Part shown: positions 35,801-47,800 of the stretch, in pieces | Layout: every line of letters starts with the position of its first letter | How positions within the stretch are numbered: the first letter of the stretch is position 1 | NCBI GenBank assembly: GCA_037349315.1 | Contig: JBAIAC010000040.1 | Span: 14,092,001-14,156,000, forward strand | Source of the DNA: Chelydra serpentina | Taxonomy: Eukaryota > Chordata > Testudines > Chelydridae | Direction of reading: 5' to 3' | Length of the DNA stretch: 64,000 bases | The notes under the pieces: generated by a model | Told to the model about the DNA's origin: nothing | What the model saw: the letters and a program-made list of their open reading frames with translations, nothing else | Database searches by the model: none | Program-made: the position numbers and the translations under genes

Positions 35801-38800
35801 AGCACTGGCAGTCCATATGGCTTTAAGTTGATCAGCTAGTAGCCTTTTTTTCCTGCAGAGCACTGAACTGATTTTATCAACATTTAACTCCACGTTCTAC
35901 TGCTTTCAGCCATTCTCTTTCCCGTCAGAACAGCATAGTTCACGTCATTTGTATGCCAGAACCTGTGTTAACTGCAAGTATCTAAGAAAGCACAAATGTT
36001 TGGAGTTCCAGTTAGCAAGTCAGTAGCGCTAGGCATATAGGCTTCTTGGCTCAATATTTAGATGACACATTTGTGCACTTGCTAATACAACACCAGACTG
36101 ACCAATCCTAGGATATTTAATTTCTAGTTAGATCATTTCCCACACAGTTGAAATAAATAATTTACAGTAGGACTGTCGATTAATAGAAGTTAACTCACAT
36201 GATTAAAAAAATTAATCGATTAATCAAATGTAATCGGACTGTTAAACAATAGACTAATTGAAATGTATTAAATATTTGTGGATGTTTTTCTACATTTTCA
36301 AATATATTGATTTCAATTACAACACAGAATACAAAGTGTACACAGCTCACTTTATAGTATTTTTTATTACAAATATTTGCATTGTAAAAATGATACAGTA
36401 TTTTTCAATTCACTTTATACAAGTACTGTAGTGCAATCTCTTTATCGTGAAAGTGCAACTTACAAATGTAGATTTTTTTTTTACATAACTGCATTCAAAA
36501 ACAAAACAATGCAAAACTTTAGAGCCCACAAGTCCACTCAGTCCTACTTCTCGTTCAGCCAATCACTAAGACAAACAAATTTGTTTACATTTATAGGAGA
36601 TAATGCTGCCCGCTTCTTATTTACAATGTCACCAGAAAGTGAGAACAGGCATTCACATGGGACTTTTGTAGCTGGCATTGCAAGGTATTAATGTGCCAGA
36701 TATGCTAAACATTCGTATGCCTCTTCTGCCAAGAGGAAATGCTTCCATGCTGATGACGCTCGTTAAAAAAATAATGCGTTAATTCAATTTGTGACTGAAC
36801 TCCTTGGGGGAGAAGTGTACGTCTCCAGCTCTGTTTTACCCACGTTCTGCCATATATTTCATGTTACAGTAGTCTCGGTTGATGACTCCGCACATGTTCA
36901 TTTTAAGAACACTTTCGCTGCAGATTTGACAAAATGCAAAGAAGGTACCAATGTGCGATTTCTAAAGATAGCCACAGCACTTGACCCAAGGTTTAAGAAT
37001 CTGAAGTGCCTTCCAAAATCTGAAAGGGATGAGGTGTGGAGCATGCTTTCAGAAGTCTTAAAAGAGCAATACTCTAATGCAGAAACAACAGAACCCGAAA
37101 AAGAAAATCAACCTTCTGTTGTGGCATCTGACTCAGATGATGAAAATGAATATGCGTCGGTCCGCATTGCTTTGGATTGTTATCGAGCAGAACCCGTCAT
37201 CAGCATGGACGCATGTCCTCTGAAATGGTGGTTGAAGCGTAAAGGGATATATGAATCTTTAGCACATGAAGCGGGCAGCATTATCTCCTGCAATTGAAAA
37301 CAAACTTGTTTGTCTGAGCAATTGGCTGAACAAGAAATAGGACAGAGTGGACGTGTAGGCTCTAAAGTTTTACATTGTTTTATTTTTGAATGCAGGGTTT
37401 TTTTGTACATAATTCTACATTTGTAAGTTCAACTTTAATGATAAAGTATTGCACTACAGTAATTGTATTAGGAGAATTGAAAACTGCTATTTCTTCTGTT
37501 TTTTACAGTGCAGATATTTGTAATAAAAATAAATATAAAGTGAGCACTGTACACTTTGTATTCTGTTATACTGAAATCAATATATTTGAAAATGTAGAAA
37601 ACATCCCAAAATATTTAAATAAATGGTATTCTATTATTGTTTAACAGTGCGATTAATGGCGATTAACTTTTTAAATAACTTGACAGCCCTCATTTACAGC
37701 TGACTTTTGTTGCCAAGGGGAGGCATTTTCCTCCTTGTTTTGGTGTTTTGTTCCTGCTTGCACACAATCAGTTGATAGTTGTGAATAAAGTTCAGATGCT
37801 GATATTCCGATTCTCCAGTGATGGGCAGCAGTGTAGAACTTTAGATAAACGTGCAAACTCACCTGCTTGCTTGCCACGTCAGCTTTGCATGCCATGTTGC
37901 GCTTACAGGACATAGTTTCTTTAAATTGAGGATCTCTGTGTGCATCACAGACCTTAATTAATTCTGCCTTGCAATCCCTCTATGGCAGTGGTTCCCAAAC
38001 TGGGGTTCGTGAACCCCTGGGGGTTCGTGAAATGTTACAGGGGGTTCTCGGGGAAAAAAATCCCTAATGGGGGACAGAGCGTTCCCTAGGGACCCTGGGC
38101 AGCATGGGGTCAGCAGCCCGGAGCCCCTGGACTTCCAAGAGCTAAGCAGATCAAAGCAAACATATCTATCCCACTGAGGAGATTTAAACTTCAAGACTCC
38201 TTATAAGAAATGGAAAGGGACATGGATATTTTTTGCTGTTTTTAAAATTAAATAGGTAGCTAATATTGTTTTTAAAATTATTGTGAAGAACAAGTTTAAG
38301 CTTTGTTGTAACGTGCGTTGTTTGCCTGGACCTGCTCAAGACCTGAATGCTTGTGTAGGAGGAACTTTTTGAGTTGGCTTCTTAAATACCTTCATGCTGT
38401 TTCATATCAGATGCTCCTTGATGAAACATAGGAGCCTTGTCTTATAACAGGCTTATTCAAAGTGATACAAGCTACGAAAGTGAGATCTTGGAAGAGTGTT
38501 GCTGTTTTCACAATGTAATAAAAATACTGTAATTATAAATAATAATTAATAATAAATAGTGTGTAATAAGCATGTCATAAAAACAAATTTTTTATTTCCA
38601 AGATCACTGCTTTTATAATGTATACTCAGGTAAAGGAGAAAATCCCTGGAAATATTCATTTTTAGGAGGAGGTTCGCGAGACTTGACATTTTAGTGAAAG
38701 GGGTTCATAGGTTGTTAAAGTTTGGGAACCACTGCTCTATGGGGTAGGTAGGTATTGTTTGTTAGCAAATTAAAGGTAGGAAAATGAGACACAAAAGTTA

Positions 38801-41800
38801 AGTGTGGCTTTGAGTGAGTCACAGCAAATCAGTGGAACAGCTAGGAAAAGAACCCAGGAGTCACCTTCACTCCCAATCTGCTGTGCTAGCCACTAGGCAA
38901 CACTGCCTCCCCCATGCTTTTTAAAATGTGTTTTTAATTTATAATTTTTCCCACAGAAAAGCAGGATTGCCCAATAGATCCACATACACCTCACAGTTTC
39001 TCAGTTACATGCATTATAGAACTATTTTCCCACTAATAATACGTAAATAGACACACAAACACTCCATATGAGTGTGATTTTTACTCCTCATTCCCCTTGT
39101 GTTTACTTCCTGAAGGATAAGGCCAAACTTTTCAAGCCTGGGGGCCTGAAGTTGGACTCCTAAATCCAGATTTTAGGTACCTCAATAAAAGTCTCCTGAT
39201 TTTCATACAGGCTGAACACCCCCAAATCTCATTTAAATTAAAGGGGAAATTGAGTGCTCAACACCCAGGTTACTTCTACTGAGAAGCCTAAATATGGAGT
39301 TAGGAGCCTAACTGGAGGCCTTCAGTTTCACAAATGGTGGCTGTATTTTTTTAGCAACTAAAAGTATGTCTACACCACAGCTGGAGACGTGATTGCAGTG
39401 TGAGTAGGCAGCCCCACACTAGCTTTAATCTAGCTAGCGCAACTAAAAATATCAGAGAGACAGTGGCACAAATCTTGGCGCAGGCTAGCAACGCTAGTAT
39501 GTACCCAAAGTTTCAGGTGGGCTTGTACAGCCCACGTTCAAGCCCGTGCCACTGTGTCTTTGTTGCTGTTAGCCAGGCTATGTAGGTTGAAACTAGCCTG
39601 GGTATGTCTGCCTGAGCTCCAATCACACCTTGGATTGCAATGTAAACACACCTTAAATACAAGTCCAACATGAGGACCACCCTGGCATGACAATATCTCC
39701 CCTTGAAACTTTCCCCTTTAGTTTAAAAGATGCTATAAAACCAGTATCTCCCTGTTTTTCACCTTCCGCTCCTTCACCCCATTGTCCTGGCTAAACGTGA
39801 ATATATAAAGCTGTATATATTCACATGGGTCTGCATGACACATGTTTCTATTCTTGCTGCTCAAGCAAACCTGTCCTGATTTGGTTTGGTTTAAACTGAT
39901 TCTTTTGCTCTTCTCAATCAGACAATGAGATGCTAGATGCCAGTTCTCCTTTTGCCTGCTCCGGTGGTTTCTTTCTTTTCAAAATAGAGCTGAGATTAAA
40001 TGTGTTTTCCTTCCAATTGGTTTGAAAGGTTTTGCATCTGAAAGCCAATCCTTGCCTTGTTTGCCTCCTTTTCTCCTCTTGATTTCGTCTTGCCTGGTCT
40101 CTGTCTGTTGGTCTAATATTTTGATTTCCCTGTTTCGACTTCATAGCAGATGTTGTTCAGTCTCATGGTGCAGTCTTCATGGAAAATGCGTCCCTTTCCA
40201 CCCCCATTACAACCCCTCAGTTCAGGGGATTCCGGAGGGCCAGTGAGATCAGCATTGCCAGCCAGGTCTCAGGAATGGCAGACAGTTACACTGCTTCCAA
40301 CATAGCTAACAGTAAGTGTTTCGCACCCTCCAAGATTTCTTCTCACTGTAGCACTTAAGTAGCAGCACCACACTCAATGTATAGGACAGACCCATAGAAC
40401 TGTTCTCTCTGTCTTTATTTTGTGTGTGTGTTTTTAATGTATAGCCTGGTTTGGAGTTAGCCACTGAATTGCTCCATGATCCTTCAAACTCCACGCTGCG
40501 CAGTGTTGTCAGATACAAAGAGTTGGGGAGAATAGAACACTGAGGGTATTTCCTGCTGTTGACACTGTTTCTTGTGAGGGTCAATCATAACACCTGCCAG
40601 TCCTCCCCTATTGCTTGCGTAATTAAGTCTAATAATAGCAGCACAGAACATCAGACTGCAGGGCCAAGGGTCTTCTTTGAAAAGCATTTTGCTCCTTGTT
40701 AAAGGAAAACAGCTTCCTTGTCTATTGCAAAGGATGTAGCTCTCCGATCCATTGTAAAGCTGATCCCTGCCTGAATATCAAGAACATACTTACATCTCAG
40801 AGTGGTGGTGTTACTATTTATTATTATCTATACTAAGGCAATAACTTGTTGTATTTGTGTTAGACTTACATGTCCTTTGGAATTGGGGTGTGAATGCAAT
40901 AGTTAGATTTTTTCCCCCATCGGAAAACTGATCTAATTTACACCTTTGAAACTGATGTCTGCAGAAATGGAGGTCCCTTATTCAAGATATTCATGGGTGA
41001 ACCATCGGGCTGTTTGTCCTCTTAATTTCTTGTTACAATAGTTGCATGTTTTGTTTAAATGTATTCTCCTGAAATACAGTGCACCCTCATTAGCAGGGGT
41101 TCCACAGGTAGGATTGGAATAGGTCGGATTTGAGCCCTACAAGGTTTACATGAATTCCTGCAATGAGGAGTCAAACATTGCTGAAGACTTAGACAGCCTA
41201 ACGTTATCACTGAAGGTGGGACTGAACCAGAATGTCGGGGGCTATTTAAATCCCATATCTGAATTTGATGGCAAGAGTCCGTCTCTGCTTGTAGCTGGGA
41301 GCCTTGAAGTGAGGGGAAGGATAACTAATGTAATGTAATTGCTTGTCTGAGGCTGTTTTCAATGATTAATAAGCAGTTGGAACTATTCCACCTAAGCCCA
41401 ATTTTATCATTGTCAGTGACACATTGTTAATGCACCCTTAGGAAGAACAGATGCCTACAATTATAATACAGTGGGCTGCCACTATATTATGCATGTTGGA
41501 GTGATTATGGGCATAAATTGTTCATGTATAAAAGATAATTGATAACCTTGAATAACCACTGGCATCATTAAGGAATCAAATGGTACGTCTAGTCTTCAGT
41601 TGATAATTGTGGTCTATACAACTGGTATATGATCAGCACTTTTTAATAAATTATGTAAGATCTGACAGGTGGCGCATCGCATATTATTTAAAGGTAATGT
41701 GCAAAGTAGAAAAAAATGGGTGTCCCCCCCCTTTTTGGGGGGCTGCTTTCTGTTTGTTTTTTTTAAAGTCTGGCAGGGGGAAGCGGAAGGTTTTCTTGTT

Positions 41801-44800
41801 GTTTGGTTTATACATTAGAAATTCAGCTCATATCTTGCCCAGAGGACTCTGGTGACTAGAGAATTAGAAAAATGATGACATTACAAGAACCAAAGCTGAG
41901 CAACTGAGTGTGGAAGTGGTTTTTAGTCAGATTGAGTTAAAAAAAATTTTGTCAAGGCCCATTTAACTTCAATGACTAAGAAATCTTTTGGAAAAAGGCA
42001 GCCTTTGCTGAAAATTCACCCTCTTCCTCCTCTCTATTAAGGTGTGAGTGTTAACAATAGGCATTCTCTGGGATCCCAAACAAATCATCCAGAAAAGCTA
42101 GACCAGCCCAACACTGACGTTCCTGATACTTCTAAGGCAAAAACCCAAACAGAATTTTTTTAAACCAAAAAAACTTTGAGAACCTGGAAGGAAGCCAAAA
42201 ACCCCAAAGGCACAATCCCAGTTTTAAAAAATACCTTGTGCGTGTCACCTTTAGTGGACCACTAGGCTTTGAACTATTACGTTTATAATTAAACACTAAG
42301 GTTTTTAGTTCCTCCTGAGGTAAATATAATGTGAAGTAAAATGTGTTGGCTGGGATGTTCAACAGAGCCCAAGGCTTGTAGGTTCCTGACTCCCATTGAA
42401 ATCTGCCTAACTCCCTTCTGCACCTTTGACTATCCCAGCTTTAGACAACAAACAAAGGAGGCACCTGCCCTTCTGGATATGTGCAAGGACCTCCTCTGAG
42501 CACTCGGCCAAGTGCAGTGCATGGTCTCTGTGCAGGATTGGGAGCCTGACTCCCTCTGTAGCTTTGGGCACGTCATGGAACCACCCTGCCTCAGTTTCCC
42601 CATCTGTAAAACAGGGATAATGGGCATGTTGTGACGCTGAATCAGTTAATGCATCTAAAGTGCTTTTGACTATGAAAAGCAGTATATATAAGTTCCTAGT
42701 ATTATTAGGACTAGGATTTCTGCATGCACCCCATGTTTATGCCCTGTAACATTTTTGTGCATATGTCACAGTGGGGTTGAGTAGCTTCTTATTCTTCTTC
42801 GAGTGCTTGCTCATATGTATTCCAGTTAGGTGTGCGCGCGCGGCGTGCACGATCGTCGGAAGATTTTTACCCTAGCAACACTCGGTGGGCCGGCTGGCGC
42901 CCCCTGGAGTGGCGCCGTTAGGTGCCCCGATATATACTGCAGCCGGCCCATCGCCCCCTCAGTTCCTTCTTACCGCCCGTGTCGGTCGTTGGAACAGTGG
43001 AGAGCAGCTCGCTGACCTCCACAGCCCTAGCTTTACAGCACTCGTTTATCTTTTAGATAAGTTTAAGTACCGTTAAAGTACCGTTAATTAGTTGTTAATA
43101 GTTGTTGTTAGACTCATTGACATTTGTAGCTGGAGATTAGGGGCTTCTCCCCTTCTCTCCAACCCGGTACCGGGCCAATGCCTGGCTCACCGGGATTCAA
43201 GCCTTGCTCGGCATGTCAGAAGCCGATGCCTACAGGAGATCCGCATGCCTCCTGTCTCAAGTGCCTCGGGGAGTCCCATCTTCCGGACAAGTGCCGCATT
43301 TGTAAGTCCTTCAAGCCGCGGACCAAAAAGGAGCGGGACTTTCGTTTGAAGCAGCTCCTGTTAGAGGCGTCTCTTAGCCCGATGTCGGCGCCGCATCGTA
43401 TCACGGCACCGACCCCGGCGGCCTCAACGTCTGCGGCACCGGAACGTCCAACCTCCGGTAAAGAACCCAGGCACCGTCCCTCTCTACCCGGGACTTCACA
43501 GAGCCGCTCTCTGTCCCCGAGAGCCAAGAAGTCGGGTGGACCGACTAAGGCGCCGCTGCATGCGCAGCCAGCTCCAGGCCAGCCTAGGTCTGTCGAGGCG
43601 CCCGCACCGCCAACTCCGGTACCGGAAGGACCGCTGAGTTCGGTGCCAGTGGTCTCCGTGCCACTTACTCCGGCCCTCCCTAGGCCGTTGAGTCCGGCGC
43701 CGCCGTCAACACCGGCGCCGGCCCTGCCAACTCCGGCACCCGAGAGGCCGTTGAGTGCAGGTCAGCCTCCGCAGGCTCCGGTACCGACGACTCCGGTCCC
43801 GCGAGGGCCGTTGAGCTCGGTAACCGCTAGCTCCCCGGCACGCTCCGTGGTTGAGCTCCCGCTGCCGTCCACGCCGGACACCTTCGCAGCGGCGCGGGAC
43901 CTGATCCAGATGACCGCTCCGGTACCGACCCCGTCTACGGTACCGCCGGTGCGGATCATCACATCACGCGGCAAACCGGCCATCTTCCACCCGGTGCCGC
44001 AGGAGGAGACCAGCCAGCAGCAGCCACGTGCGTCTCCAAGGTACCGCTCGCAGTCCCGGCACCGATCACGATCCCGGCGCCGTTCCTACTCGCGGTACCG
44101 CTCCAGGTCTCCATCGGCACGGAGGTATCCTGACTCTCGGCGCCGCTCCCGGTCCCGCGGCCGGTCGACGCGCAGATCGCCGAGACGCTCCAGGTCCCGA
44201 TCCGTGTCACGGTACCGAGAGCATCGCAGGTACCGATCCAGGTCCCGCCCTCGATCCGGCTCTCGACGCCGCTCCCCATCCCGGCGCCGATCCGACTCTC
44301 GACGCCGATCCGGCTCCCGGCACCGGACACCATCCCGGTACCGGTCCGGCTCACGGCACCGGACGCCATCCCGGCACCGATCAGGCTCCCGGTACCGGAT
44401 ACCATCCCGGCACCGGACCCCACCAAGGAGGCAGACCCTGGCCACGCAGACGTCACTGCATGGCTACTCTGCCCCGCCCTGGCCTTCGCGCTCTGGATCC
44501 CGCTCTTCCAGAGCTGGTAGCGACCTCTACGCGGAGGACCGCACCGTCAGCGACCAGGGTCACCTGCCAGAGACCGGGCAGGTTCAGGAGCGGTGGCCAT
44601 TTTGGACCCCCATGGCATACTATGAAGCCCAGAGGGTACCAGCAAGAGCTCCTGCCTCTACCACGTTGGAGCGTCGAGCGCCAGAGGCTACAGTCTCCCG
44701 CCCTCCAGAGGCTACAGTCTCCAGGCCTCCGCCAGAGATAGAGCAGCCTGAAGCGGAGCCCCCACCCCTGGGCCCCGAGGAGGTACCCGTCGAGGACCCG

Positions 44801-47800
44801 CTCGCCCAGGGCCTGTCCTCTTCCTCCTCCCCTGATGAGGCAGTGGCTGGAGCATCATCATCCGGTCCACCTCCCATCGATCTAAGGGACCACCAAGCCC
44901 TGCTCCGCAGGTTGGCCCTGAATATGGACCTCCAAATCGAAGAGGTCCCTGAACTTGAGGACCCCGTGGTGGACATCCTGACGACTGATGCCCCCACTAG
45001 GGTTGCCTTACCTTTTGTGCGGACTATCCTTGCCAACGCCACATCCATCTGGCAGACACCAGCCTCAATACCCCCCACTGCCAGGGGGGTAGAGAGAAAG
45101 TACATGGCCCCCCCGAGAGATTTTCAATATCTGTATACGCACCCCCCTCCGTGTTCGTTGGTAGTCCAGTCCGTCAACGAGAGGGAGAGGAACGGCCAAC
45201 AGGCCCCGGCGCCGAAATCAAAGGACGCCAAGCGCCTAGACTTGTTTGGCCGCAAGATCTACTCAGGAGGGGGCCTACAGCTTCGTGCGGCGAACCAACA
45301 GGCACTCCTGAGCCGCTATGCTTTCAACACCTGGGTCACGATGGACAAGTTTAAAGAGCTTATACCTCCAGAGTCCAGACAGGAGTATAAAGCCTTCGTG
45401 GAGGAGGGCAAAAAACTGGCCAGGACGTCGCTGCGGGCCTCCTTGGACATCGCCGACTCCGCTGCCAGAACCATCGCCTCCGGAGTCGCCATGCGGCGCA
45501 TCTCCTGGCTGCAATCTTCCACCCTCCCAGCAGAGGTCCAGCACACTATCCAGGACCTACCCTTTGATGGGCAGGGCCTGTTTTCAGAGAAGACAGACCC
45601 TAAGCTGCAGACCTTAAAGGACGGTCGTACTATCATTCGCACGCTGGGAATGCATACCCCTGCGACGCAGCGTAGGCCCTTCAGGCCGTTCGTGAGACGC
45701 ACCTACTTCCCCCCCCCGCCACGTCAAGACTATTACAGAAGGCCACGTGGTCGAGGGGGTAGGAGACAGCAACCTGGCCGGCAGACCGGCCAGAGGCAGG
45801 GCCCCCACAAGCCATCGTCGGGGCCCAAACAAAATTTTTGAAGGGGCGCTCGAGGCCGGAGTACCAGTCCATTCCGATCCCGCACTCCTGTTTATGAACC
45901 GCCTCTCCCCCTTCTCCCCGGCGTGGTCGAATATCACCACGGACCGCTGGGTTTTACATACCATCCGGGGGGGATACCGATTGCAATTCGTCTCCCCGCC
46001 CTCCTCCCACCCTCCCACCCCGTCCCTCTTCAGGGACCCTTCTCACGAGCAACTCCTTATCCAGGAGGTGCACGAACTCTTTACTCTGGGAGCGGTGGAG
46101 GAGGTCCCAAGGGATCTCAGAGGCAAGGGATTCTACTCCCGTTATTTCCTAATCCCAAAGCCAAAGGGGGGGCTCCGTCCTATCCTGGACTTACGGGGTC
46201 TCAACAAGTTTATGGTAAAGTTGAAATTCCGTATGCTCTCCCTGGGCACCCTTATCCCCTCTATGGATCAGGGAGACTGGTACGCCGCCCTCGACATGAA
46301 GGACGCGTATTTCCACATTGCCATCTACCCACCTCACAGACGCTTCCTGCGCTTCGTGGTGGGCCAGAGACATTTCCAGTTCGCGGTCCTGCCATTCGGC
46401 CTCTCAACAGCACCGAGAGTCTTCACAAAGTGCATGGCAGTGGTAGCAGCCGCCCTTCGGCGTCAAGGAGTTCAGGTATTCCCCTACCTCGACGACTGGC
46501 TCCTCCGTGGCAACTCCGCCAGCCAGGTCCAGTCCCACATTCACAAGGCCATGGACATGTTCAACCGTCTCGGCCTCCTACTAAACATCGAAAAGTCCAC
46601 TTTGCTCCCAACACAGAGAATAGACTTCATAGGGGCTATACTGGACTCTACCCTCGCCAGGGCTTTCCTCCCAGAGGCTCGCTTTCAAACGCTTGTAGCC
46701 GCCATACGCAGCCTCCAAGCTTTCCCAACTTCGACAGCCCGCTGCTGCCTCAGCCTCATGGGTCATATGGCATCATGCACCTTCGTGACAGCCCACGCCA
46801 GGTTACGCCTGCGGCCCCTCCAAGCATGGCTGGCCTCCGCATACCGACCACACAGGGACAACCTCGATATGATTCTGACGGTCCCGTCACAAGTCCTAGC
46901 CTCCCTCAACTGGTGGCTGGACCCCGCACATGTGATGTCAGGTATTCCCTTTCATCCACCTCAGCCTTCCTGCACCGTGACTACGGATGCCTCATCCCTC
47001 GGCTGGGGGGCTCACCTGCTGAACTTCCAAACGCAGGGCCTGTGGTCGGAGCAAGAGCTGACGTTACACATCAATGTCAGAGAACTCCGAGCGGTACGAC
47101 TCGCCTGCCAAGCCTTTGCTCAGCACCTACAGGGCCGCTGTATCTCCATCCTTACAGACAACACGACGGCCATGCATTACATCAACAGACAGGGAGGAGC
47201 GCACTCCCTTCCTCTCTGCCGAGAGGCAACTCAGCTCTGGGACTTTTGCATAGCCCGTTCCATTCACCCCGTGGCCTCGTTTCTCCCAGGAGCCCAGAAC
47301 ACCTTGGCGGACCGCCTGAGCAGGTCCTTCCAGACGCACGAGTGGTCCATTCGGCCAGACGTCATCCACTCTGTCTTCCAGAAGTGGGGGTTTCCCCAGA
47401 TAGATCTCTTCGCGACTCGCGAGAACAGGAAATGCCAAGTGTTCTGCTCCTTTCAGGGTCGCTCCCCAGGCTCCCTGACAGACGCTTTTCTCCATCCTTG
47501 GACAGACAACCTGGCCTATGCCTTCCCACCAGTTCCACTGGTCCACAGGGTCCTGCTCAAGCTACGCAGGGACAAGGCCAGGGTGATCCTGATTGCTCCA
47601 GCGTGGCCCAGGCAACACTGGTATACCACGCTCCTGGAGATGTCCGTGACAGACCCGATCCCTCTACCGAGATGGCCGGACCTGATCACGCAGCAGCACG
47701 GCAGGATCCAGCATCCCGACCTGCGGTCCCTTCACCTCACGGCGTGGATGCTACATGGCTGAACCCGTCGGAGCTGCGATGTTCCAGCCCGGTCCAGCAC

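Larger units (their letters stand above)
36168..37691 (+). mobile_element. Palindromic hAT DNA transposon, non-autonomous
   Basis: Flanked by perfect 8-bp target duplications ATTTACAG at 36160-36167 and 37692-37699. The outer ends are TAGGACTGTCGATTAA and, inverted, GAGGGCTGTCAAGTTA. The left arm 36168-36617 and right arm 37268-37691 are long, diverged inverted copies of each other (about 430 bp each). They share, for example, GGAGATAATGCTGCCCGCTTC against its reverse complement. Between them is a forward fragment of hAT transposase. Both arms derive from the 3' end of the ancestral transposon, so the left end is an inverted duplication. Broken and unable to move by itself. Confidence 0.88.
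30262..40149 (+). other. PITPNM2 intron(s) with hAT elements
   Basis: Nearly 10 kb between constitutive exons. Contents: candidate cassette exon (31346-31495), small palindromic MITE remnants (32741-32826, 33360-33485, 34864-35096), a MIR copy (35225-35460), the palindromic hAT element (36168-37691), a hAT MITE (37986-38734), a MIR (38745-38920) and two more MITE-like palindromes (39121-39335, 39362-39653). The rest is unremarkable intron. Confidence 0.75.

Noticed and set aside
41080..41130. Tigger/mariner-like end 'acagtgcaccctcattagca'
   Set aside because: Only one terminus was seen and no matching inverted end nearby, so no element is called.
43762..45702. Long minus-strand open frames (73-165 codons) opposite the DIRS Gag
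   Set aside because: They are antisense shadows of the Arg/Ser- and Pro-rich Gag sequence, with repetitive composition and no family resemblance.
45747..45893. RT ORF starting at 45747
   Set aside because: The codon there is GTG, not ATG. The first ATG is at 45894, and a +1 shift at the Gag stop is the other sensible entry.
45923..47671. 962-residue recombinase ORF starting at 45923
   Set aside because: It also starts at GTG and its first 580 or so residues overlap RT out of frame with no recognisable domain. The recombinase homology begins near 47800, so an ATG near 47672 is preferred.
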